This document shows positions 1-4,921 of a stretch of DNA of 5,919 bases, piece after piece (within the stretch, counting starts at the first letter, position 1; each line of letters starts with the position of its first letter). Below the pieces are notes generated by a model, which searched no databases, was not told the origin of the DNA, and saw nothing but the letters and a program-made list of their open reading frames with translations. Position numbers and translations under genes: made by a program. Source of the stretch: Lachnospiraceae bacterium (GTDB lineage: Bacteria > Bacillota > Clostridia > Lachnospirales > Lachnospiraceae); NCBI GenBank assembly GCA_014804185.1, contig JAAVAG010000100.1:1-5919 (forward strand), given 5' to 3'.

Positions 1-587
1 ATTTTCAGCATCCACTGGCTCTTTACCTTTCGGACGACCTCGCTGCCGCACCTCTCGCAGACGCCGTTTACCACTTCCTCGTTTGCCAGTCCCACCTTAC
101 AGGATGTACACCAGTTGATGGGCATCTCCGTCTTATATGCCAGTCCCGCATGGAACAGTTTCAGAAAAATCCACTGTGTCCACTTGTAATATTCCACATC
201 GGTGGTGTTGACTTCCCTGTCCCAGTCAAAAGAATAACCCAGAGAGTGCAGCTGTTTCTTAAAACGCTCCACATTGTTTCTGGTCACGATTCTGGGATGA
301 ATGTGATTCTGGATGGCATAGTTCTCCGTGGGAAGCCCGAAAGCATCCCACCCCATGGGGTAAAGCACGTTATACCCCTGCATTCTTCTCTTTCTCGCCA
401 CGATATCCAGCGCCGTATACGGCCTGGGATGTCCCACATGAAGTCCCTGTCCCGAAGGATACGGAAACTCCACCAGAGCATAATACTTCGGTTTCGTATA
501 ATCGTCCGATGTCTGAAAGGCTTTCTCATCATCCCAGACAGCCTGCCATTTTTCTTCCACTTCTCTGTGATTGTAAGGTTCCGCCAT
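1..587 (-). CDS. leuS: Leucine--tRNA ligase, N-terminal part (195 codons, cut by window edge)
   Basis: This cytoplasmic class I aminoacyl-tRNA synthetase charges tRNA-Leu with leucine using ATP. The visible residues cover the start of the Rossmann catalytic domain. The ATP-binding signature FPYPSGQGLHVGH is at residues 41-53, with HVGH (50-53) as the HIGH motif. The LeuRS block YPMGWDAFGLPTEN is at 76-89 and FDWDREVNTTD is at 120-130. A zinc-ribbon-like insertion has cysteine pairs at 160/163 and 177/180. The editing domain and KMSKS loop lie beyond the window, since the family is usually about 800 residues. The ATG at 587 is supported by an AAGGA ribosome binding site nine bases upstream and by the typical N-terminus MAEPYNHREVEEKWQ. 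The gene lies downstream of the EF-G-like gene on the same strand but has its own promoter. Identity is very secure from the motifs; only the C-terminal part is unseen. Confidence 0.97.
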   Translation of the reverse strand, partial: MAEPYNHREVEEKWQAVWDDEKAFQTSDDYTKPKYYALVEFPYPSGQGLHVGHPRPYTALDIVARKRRMQGYNVLYPMGWDAFGLPTENYAIQNHIHPRIVTRNNVERFKKQLHSLGYSFDWDREVNTTDVEYYKWTQWIFLKLFHAGLAYKTEMPINWCTSCKVGLANEEVVNGVCERCGSEVVRKVKSQWMLK

Positions 588-626
588 TTTTCTCTTTCCT
601 TTCCGTGTGTATCTCATTTTAAAACA

Positions 627-657
627 GCCCTTCCGTCTCTCTCAGAGACGAAAGGGC
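627..657 (-). terminator. 14-bp stem-loop in the leuS leader, possible terminator of the EF-G-like gene
   Basis: Bases 627-640 pair with 644-657 around a three-base loop. In minus-strand RNA all 14 pairs form, one as G-U (633 with 651). In plus-strand RNA that pair would be a C-A mismatch, which favours the minus strand as the functional one. The stem is followed on the minus strand by UGUUUUAAAA, a short and imperfect U-tract. It could end transcripts from the EF-G-like gene (stop codon at 736-738). However, it lies downstream of the leuS promoter, so it would also be at the 5' end of the leuS mRNA and may instead stabilise or attenuate it. The pairing is certain from the sequence; the function is not. 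Confidence 0.5.
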
Positions 658-668
658 CAACTGGCATT

Positions 669-698
669 ATTTTAAACTCTTCTGCCCGAAACTGTCAA
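669..698 (-). promoter_or_regulatory. Sigma-A-type promoter for leuS
   Basis: On the minus strand a perfect -35 box TTGACA (693-698) is followed after 18 bases by TAAAAT (669-674). Transcription should start near 661-662, giving leuS a leader of about 75 bases. The promoter sits between the stop codon of the EF-G-like gene and leuS, so leuS can be expressed independently. This is a sequence match only; no transcript evidence is available. Confidence 0.75.
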
Positions 699-735
699 GA
701 AAAACATTCATCAGGCATCACAAATATTTCTCCTG

Positions 736-2829
736 TTACTCGTCCGCACCGTTTGCAGCCACTTTCTCCGCTCTGGCAGCGATCTCCGCCTCCTGTACAT
801 CGCCGGGAGCCTGCTCATATCTGGCGAACTCATAGGAGTACACGCCCCGGCCGCCCGTCATGGAGCGCAGATCCGTGCAATAGCCGTGGAGGCTGCTCAT
901 GGGAATATCGGCCTCGATGGTCTGTTTGCCGCCCGCCACCGGATTCATGCCCAGCACTCTGCCGCGGCGCTTGTTCAGATCTCCCATAACATCGCCCGTA
1001 TAGCTGTCAGGCACTGTCACTTTCAGGGAAGCAATGGGCTCTAACAGCACGGGATGCGCCTCCATAAAGCCTTTCTTGAACGCCTGGATAGCCGCCATCT
1101 TAAATGCCATCTCGGAGGAATCCACCGGATGATAGGAGCCGTCATACAGCACCGCTTTCACACCCACCACCGGATAAGCCGCCATGGGACCTCTCACCAC
1201 GGAATCCTGCAAGCCCTTCTCCACAGCAGGATAATAGTTCTTGGGCACGGCGCCTCCCACTACTTCCTGTTCAAACACATATGCCGTCTCCAGATCGTCT
1301 GACGGCGAAAAACGCATCTTTACATGTCCGTACTGTCCGTGTCCGCCGGTCTGTTTCTTATACTTATATTCCACATCGGAACTCTTCCGGATCGTCTCCT
1401 TGTAGGCAATCTTGGGCCGCAGCATCTCCACGTCCACCTTGTACTCGTTCAGGAGCCTGCTGGCCACGATCTCCAGATGCTGGTCGCCCATACCGTAAAG
1501 CAGTGTCTGACGGTTGGCGGCATCATTTACCGTCTTCAGGGTCAGATCCTCCTGCGTGATCTTCTGCAGAGCCTGGGAAATCTTATCCACATCGGACTTA
1601 TTCTTGGGCCTGTAGCGCAGATACGTATAAGGCGTGGAAATTTCGAATTTGCCGTACTTGATGGGCGTCGCTTTGGTGGAAAGGCTGTTTCCTGTCCTGG
1701 CGTCGGTCAGCTTGGCCAGCGCGCCCACATCGCCCGCATGCAGTTCCTTGACCTCAATGGGTTTATTTCCCTGCATCACGTAAACCTTGCCTATCTTTTC
1801 TTCCACTTCACTGTCCACATTATAGAGCACGTCGTCCGTCTTGATTACGCCGGAATTCACCTTGATCAGAGAATATTTTCCGATAAACGGATCTATAATG
1901 GTCTTCCATATATAAGCCGATTTTGCCTTTGCGAAATCATAGTCGGCGTGATAAATCTCGCTGGTCTTCATATGGATGCCGGCCACCTCGCGGTTCTCGG
2001 GGCTGGGCATATATTTCACAATGTCGTCAAGCAGCGTGTAAACGCCCTGGCACAGTACATTGGAGCCCATGCTCATAGGCACGATGGTTCCGTCGCACAC
2101 ATTTATACGAAGCGCAGCGCGGATCTCGGCGTCCGAGAACGTCTCCCCGCCAAAATAACGCTCCATAAACTCTTCGCTGGTCTCCGCCACGGATTCCATC
2201 AGCGTGTCACGGCAGATCTGCAGATTTGCCTTTGTATATTCAGGAATCTCGCAGGCAACCACTTCCTTGCCCTGCCATCTGTGAGCCGTCTCCGCGATCA
2301 CGTTTACATATCCCACAAATTTCTCGTTTTCACGGATGGGCAGATTGAACGGCGCCATCTTTTTGCCGTACATCTGCGTCATATCCTCCACTACCTGCCT
2401 GAACGAAGCATTGTCCACGTCCATATTGGTGACATAAACAAAACGGGGCAGTTTATACTTGTCACAAAGTTCCCATGCTTTCTGTGTTCCCACTTCCACA
2501 CCGGATTTGCCGTTGATCACAATGATGGCCGCGCCCGCCGCGCTGACAGCCTCCTCCACTTCGCCCACAAAATCAAAGTAACCGGGCGTATCCAGAATAT
2601 TGATCTTATACCCTTCCCATTCTATCGGAATCACTGATGTATTGATGGAAAACTGCCTCTTCTGTTCTTCCTTGCCATAATCGCTGATCGTATTTCCGTC
2701 AGGCACCTTTCCCATTCTGGATGTAATGCCGGATAAATATGCCATAGCTTCCACCAGACTGGTCTTTCCGCTTCCCCCATGTCCCAGCAGCACTACATTG
2801 CGAATCTTGTCCGTTGTGTAAACATTCAT
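736..2829 (-). CDS. EF-G-like translational GTPase (FusA2/EF-G2 type)
   Basis: This 697-residue protein has the full EF-G domain order, close to the usual EF-G length. The G domain (about 1-275) has P-loop GHGGSGKTS (16-24) and switch II DTPGYFDF (80-87). The barrel domain II is about 285-395 (DPFIGKYSLIKVNSG at 313-327). Domain III is about 400-470. Domain IV is about 474-595, with GGHGQYGHV (495-503) and the tip loop YHPVDSSEMAF (566-576). Domain V is about 598-672, followed by an Ala/Glu-rich tail. Domain IV looks intact, so ribosome binding and a translocase-like role are plausible. The P-loop differs from the classical AHIDAGKT. Tyr84 stands where EF-G has the catalytic His, and the G4 motif reads TNMD (134-137) rather than NKMD. 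These traits point to the paralogous EF-G2 group rather than the housekeeping factor; ribosome-protection proteins are less likely. The start at 2829 has GGAGG seven bases upstream. An in-frame ATG at 2901 would add 24 residues but has no ribosome binding site. Confidence 0.92.
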   Translation of the reverse strand: MNVYTTDKIRNVVLLGHGGSGKTSLVEAMAYLSGITSRMGKVPDGNTISDYGKEEQKRQFSINTSVIPIEWEGYKINILDTPGYFDFVGEVEEAVSAAGAAIIVINGKSGVEVGTQKAWELCDKYKLPRFVYVTNMDVDNASFRQVVEDMTQMYGKKMAPFNLPIRENEKFVGYVNVIAETAHRWQGKEVVACEIPEYTKANLQICRDTLMESVAETSEEFMERYFGGETFSDAEIRAALRINVCDGTIVPMSMGSNVLCQGVYTLLDDIVKYMPSPENREVAGIHMKTSEIYHADYDFAKAKSAYIWKTIIDPFIGKYSLIKVNSGVIKTDDVLYNVDSEVEEKIGKVYVMQGNKPIEVKELHAGDVGALAKLTDARTGNSLSTKATPIKYGKFEISTPYTYLRYRPKNKSDVDKISQALQKITQEDLTLKTVNDAANRQTLLYGMGDQHLEIVASRLLNEYKVDVEMLRPKIAYKETIRKSSDVEYKYKKQTGGHGQYGHVKMRFSPSDDLETAYVFEQEVVGGAVPKNYYPAVEKGLQDSVVRGPMAAYPVVGVKAVLYDGSYHPVDSSEMAFKMAAIQAFKKGFMEAHPVLLEPIASLKVTVPDSYTGDVMGDLNKRRGRVLGMNPVAGGKQTIEADIPMSSLHGYCTDLRSMTGGRGVYSYEFARYEQAPGDVQEAEIAARAEKVAANGADE

Positions 2830-2836
2830 AAACTTG

Positions 2837-2841
2837 CCTCC
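2837..2841 (-). promoter_or_regulatory. Ribosome binding site fixing the EF-G-like start
   Basis: GGAGG on the minus strand, seven bases before the ATG at 2827-2829. It decides the start: the longer in-frame ATG at 2899-2901 lacks any Shine-Dalgarno-like sequence, and its extra residues (MVFRMRVVKVDNTKY...) do not resemble an EF-G N-terminus. Confidence 0.85.
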
Positions 2842-2853
2842 AATTCTCCCGTC

Positions 2854-2882
2854 ATCATATTTGGTATTATCCACTTTCACAA
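2854..2882 (-). promoter_or_regulatory. Proximal candidate promoter for the EF-G-like gene
   Basis: On the minus strand TTGTGA (2877-2882) and TATGAT (2854-2859) are separated by 17 bases. Transcription would start near 2847, leaving a leader of about 18 bases that still includes the GGAGG site. The -10 box matches five of six consensus bases and the -35 box four of six. Confidence 0.45.
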
Positions 2883-2907
2883 CCCGCATTCGAAATACCA
2901 TAGTTCC

Positions 2908-2936
2908 ATTTTACTAAATTCTCTGTCACATTACAA
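2908..2936 (-). promoter_or_regulatory. Distal candidate promoter for the EF-G-like gene
   Basis: On the minus strand TTGTAA (2931-2936) and TAAAAT (2908-2913) are separated by 17 bases, in the gap after the membrane-protein gene. It scores the same as the proximal candidate, so one or both may be used. Transcription would start near 2901, which also argues against translation from the ATG at that position. Confidence 0.45.
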
Positions 2937-2950
2937 GATTTTTTATATAT

Positions 2951-3643
2951 TTATTTCTGAAGCGTTAATCTCTGAATGTCCTGCTCATACCGCTGCGCCG
3001 ATGTCCGCGCCATCTCATCAAATCTGTTCAGATACAGATTCATGTTCTCAACCGAACCTCCCAGATAGACCCACGGCGCGTTCTGCTGCAGGATCTCCCA
3101 CAGCTGCTGCACCTGAATCTCTCCTTTCCCGCTTTTTCCAAAGGGAGGCTTCATCGCCGCATTGATGACAAACTGTTTTTTCTTTCTGTTTACGCCAATG
3201 ACCGACCTGACTTTGTACAGCGGAACAGCCACCGTGGTATAAGTGGTGTTGTTTTCATATACAAATACGATGTCCCTGTACGGCAACGCCTGCATGGTCA
3301 CTCCCGCCAGCAGAAAGCCGTCCCTGCATACCACCGTATTGCCGATCCTGTAGCCGTCTATGCAGTCCTCGTTCATACGCGCCTGCTCCTCCGGCGTCAG
3401 TTCTTTCAGCGTTTTATCCACGCCATTGCATTTCCAGATAATAACCGCCATGGATGCTGTCAGAATCAGCAGAAGCGCTCCGAAGAACAGGCTGCCCGCT
3501 CCGAATCCGTCCGTCACGGATACGGCCACAACCGCCACTCCCACTAATCCGAACGCGAAAAGATCCATCGGAATCAGCCACGCCAACGTCTTCCAGAAAA
3601 GCTTTTTCTGGTATTTCATAATATTTTTCAAATTCTCTTTCAT
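2951..3643 (-). CDS. Uncharacterised membrane protein with two transmembrane helices
   Basis: I do not recognise this 230-residue protein with certainty. A short basic N-terminus (MKENLKNIMKYQKK) is followed by two hydrophobic segments, about 17-43 and 49-70, separated by a small DGFGAG turn, so both ends probably face the cytoplasm. The remainder (about 75-230) is soluble. It has an acidic helical stretch (LKELTPEEQARMNED, 79-93) and then a run of likely beta-strands (103-163), including the segment LPYRDIVFVYENN (120-132). A C-terminal part (175-230) looks helical. The two-helix hairpin followed by a strand-rich region is reminiscent of YcxB/PH-like membrane proteins, but this is only inference. 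The ATG at 3643 has AGGAG nine bases upstream. It ends about 120 bases before the EF-G-like gene with no obvious terminator between them, so co-transcription is possible. No catalytic motif is visible. Confidence 0.85.
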   Translation of the reverse strand: MKENLKNIMKYQKKLFWKTLAWLIPMDLFAFGLVGVAVVAVSVTDGFGAGSLFFGALLLILTASMAVIIWKCNGVDKTLKELTPEEQARMNEDCIDGYRIGNTVVCRDGFLLAGVTMQALPYRDIVFVYENNTTYTTVAVPLYKVRSVIGVNRKKKQFVINAAMKPPFGKSGKGEIQVQQLWEILQQNAPWVYLGGSVENMNLYLNRFDEMARTSAQRYEQDIQRLTLQK

Positions 3644-3671
3644 TTAAACTTGCTCCTTTTCCGCATGCGCT

Positions 3672-3691
3672 TTCCCGCTTTAAAGCGGGAA
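3672..3691. repeat. Perfect 20-bp palindrome in the divergent intergenic region
   Basis: TTCCCGCTTTAAAGCGGGAA is a perfect inverted repeat with no spacer. It lies 28 bases upstream of the membrane-protein start (minus strand) and 10 bases upstream of the -35 box of the DAHP synthase promoter (plus strand). Its symmetry and position suit an operator for a dimeric regulator. As RNA it could form a CCCGC/GCGGG hairpin, and on the plus strand it is followed by the U-rich AUAUUUUGUUGUU, so a terminator-like role blocking transcription in the plus direction is an alternative. The sequence alone does not decide. Confidence 0.6.
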
Positions 3692-3701
3692 TATTTTGTT
3701 G

Positions 3702-3730
3702 TTGACTATCCCTCTTTCCCATGTTATATT
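3702..3730 (+). promoter_or_regulatory. Sigma-A-type promoter for the DAHP synthase operon
   Basis: TTGACT (3702-3707) and TATATT (3725-3730) are separated by 17 bases; each box matches five of six consensus bases. Transcription should start near 3737, leaving a leader of almost 90 bases before the DAHP synthase ATG. No equally good minus-strand promoter for the divergent membrane-protein gene was found in this region. Confidence 0.75.
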
Positions 3731-3738
3731 TGTTAAGG

Positions 3739-3781
3739 TTTCCGGCGGAGTCTGCCGGGATTTTCCACGGTATCCGGAAAA
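3739..3781 (+). promoter_or_regulatory. Structured leader RNA of the DAHP synthase operon with alternative pairings
   Basis: Two consecutive small hairpins can form: 3740-3746 with 3754-3760 (TTCCGGC/GCCGGGA, one G-U pair), and 3761-3766 with 3776-3781 (TTTTCC/GGAAAA). A competing seven-base pairing joins 3739-3745 (TTTCCGG) with 3774-3780 (CCGGAAA) and excludes both. A further weak five-base stem joins 3790-3794 with 3802-3806, close to the ribosome binding site. No run of U follows and no leader peptide rich in Trp, Tyr or Phe codons is seen. A classical attenuator or T-box is therefore not supported, and I cannot assign a known riboswitch class. Confidence 0.35.
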
Positions 3782-3812
3782 CAGTTATCTGCAGAACCGA
3801 TCTGCAAGAAAG

Positions 3813-3817
3813 AAGGA
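3813..3817 (+). promoter_or_regulatory. Ribosome binding site fixing the DAHP synthase start
   Basis: AAGGA lies seven bases before the ATG at 3825. It rules against the upstream in-frame TTG at 3696, which would add 43 residues of non-family sequence and lies upstream of the promoter itself. Confidence 0.8.
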
Positions 3818-3824
3818 AATCTTT

Positions 3825-4844
3825 ATGATTATTGTGATGAAACCAAACGCTGCCCCGCAGAGCATACAGGCAGTCGTCAGTTATATTGAGGGAAACGGTC
3901 TTTCCGTCCATCTCTCCAGAGGTGAGGAAGTCACCATCATCGGCATTGTCGGCGACAAGAGCAGACTTTCCGCGGAAAATCTGACCGTCTACAAGGACGT
4001 GGACCGCATCATGCCCGTCACGGAAAGCTACAAACTTGCAAACAAAAAATTTCATCCCGAACCCACCAGCGTAAAAGTTGGCTGCACAGTCATCGGTCCC
4101 GACAATCTGACCGTCATGGCAGGCCCCTGCGCCGTGGAAACGGAAGATCAACTGATGACCATCGCCCGCGCCGTCAAAGAGAGCGGCGCAACGATCCTGC
4201 GCGGAGGCGCCTATAAACCCCGCACATCGCCCTATTCTTTCCAGGGACTGGAGGAAGAGGGTCTGCGCTATATGCAGGAGGCCGCCCGGGAAACCGGTCT
4301 TGCCACCATATGCGAAGTGGTAAGCACGGAAGCTATCGAGGCCGCCGTTAAATATGTGGATATGATCCAGATCGGCGCGCGCAACATGCAGAACTTTATC
4401 CTGTTGAAAGAAGCGGGACGCTCCGGCCTCCCAGTACTTTTAAAAAGAGGGCTGTGCGCCACCGTGGAGGAATGGCTGAACGCTGCGGAATACATTATGT
4501 CCGAGGGCAACGAGAGCGTAGTGCTGTGCGAAAGGGGCATCCGCACCTTTGAGACAGCCACCAGGAATACGCTGGATATCAGCGCGGTGCCAGTTATGAA
4601 AGAGCGGACGCATCTGCCCATTATCGTAGATCCATCCCATTCCACCGGCTCCTACAAATATGTGCCCTCCATGGCCAAAGCCGCTGTGGCCTGCGGCGCG
4701 GACGGACTGATGATCGAAGTCCACAACGATCCCGCACACGCCATGTCCGACGGCCCGCAGTCCCTGACCTTTGCCAAGTTTGACAAACTGACCCGGGAAC
4801 TGCAGCCTTTCTGCGATATCGTCGGACGCGCTTTCCGCCGATAA
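3825..4844 (+). CDS. aroF: 3-deoxy-7-phosphoheptulonate (DAHP) synthase, type I-beta with N-terminal ferredoxin-like domain
   Basis: It condenses phosphoenolpyruvate with erythrose 4-phosphate to DAHP, the entry step of the shikimate pathway in the cytoplasm. The 339-residue length matches the Thermotoga-type enzyme. Residues 1-65 form a small ferredoxin-like (ACT-like) domain starting MIIVMKPNA, which in that relative mediates feedback inhibition by tyrosine or phenylalanine. The TIM barrel follows, with MAGPCAVE (98-105), RGGAYKPRTSPYSFQG (126-141), IQIGARNMQN (181-190), ERGIRTFETATRNTLDI (236-252) and DPSHSTG (269-275). The expected metal ligands are present as Cys102, His272, Glu298 and Asp309; PEP-binding Arg126 and Lys131 lie in the KPRTS region. 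The start has a good AAGGA site. The next gene, prephenate dehydrogenase, begins 77 bases downstream with no terminator between, so the two form an operon. The symbol follows common usage for this group; aroA or aroG are used for some relatives. Confidence 0.95.
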   Translation: MIIVMKPNAAPQSIQAVVSYIEGNGLSVHLSRGEEVTIIGIVGDKSRLSAENLTVYKDVDRIMPVTESYKLANKKFHPEPTSVKVGCTVIGPDNLTVMAGPCAVETEDQLMTIARAVKESGATILRGGAYKPRTSPYSFQGLEEEGLRYMQEAARETGLATICEVVSTEAIEAAVKYVDMIQIGARNMQNFILLKEAGRSGLPVLLKRGLCATVEEWLNAAEYIMSEGNESVVLCERGIRTFETATRNTLDISAVPVMKERTHLPIIVDPSHSTGSYKYVPSMAKAAVACGADGLMIEVHNDPAHAMSDGPQSLTFAKFDKLTRELQPFCDIVGRAFRR

Positions 4845-4921
4845 CGGGACGCGGCCCGGCATATTCCCCGGATCATGGGCAGTATGAAAAATCAGTTGAC
4901 ACAATGGGAGGATTCTGCAAA

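Noticed and set aside
706..735. Eight-codon frame (GTG or ATG start) after the EF-G-like stop codon on the minus strand, preceded by AGGAG
   Set aside because: It is too short to support and lies upstream of the predicted leuS transcription start, so it would not be a leuS leader peptide. The spacing from AGGAG suits only the GTG.
150..989. 279-residue open frame on the plus strand
   Set aside because: It runs antisense across leuS, the intergenic region and the end of the EF-G-like gene, with low-complexity Pro/Arg/Ser-rich translation and no recognisable motif.
1324..2637. 437-residue open frame on the plus strand
   Set aside because: It is entirely antisense to the clearly identified EF-G-like gene, has no ribosome binding site, and its composition (His- and Leu-rich, no domain) is that of a shadow frame in GC-rich coding DNA.
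2830..2901. 24-residue N-terminal extension of the EF-G-like protein from the ATG at 2901
   Set aside because: There is no Shine-Dalgarno sequence before that ATG, the extension overlaps candidate promoter elements, and family N-termini begin near MNVYTTDKIRNV, which follows a strong GGAGG.
3696..3824. 43-residue extension of DAHP synthase from a TTG at 3696
   Set aside because: The TTG lies upstream of the -35 and -10 boxes of the gene's promoter, and the enzyme family begins at MIIVMKP, which has a good ribosome binding site.
4896..4901. Perfect TTGACA between DAHP synthase and prephenate dehydrogenase
   Set aside because: No -10 box lies at 16-19 bases; that position falls on the ATG of prephenate dehydrogenase, so an internal promoter is not supported.
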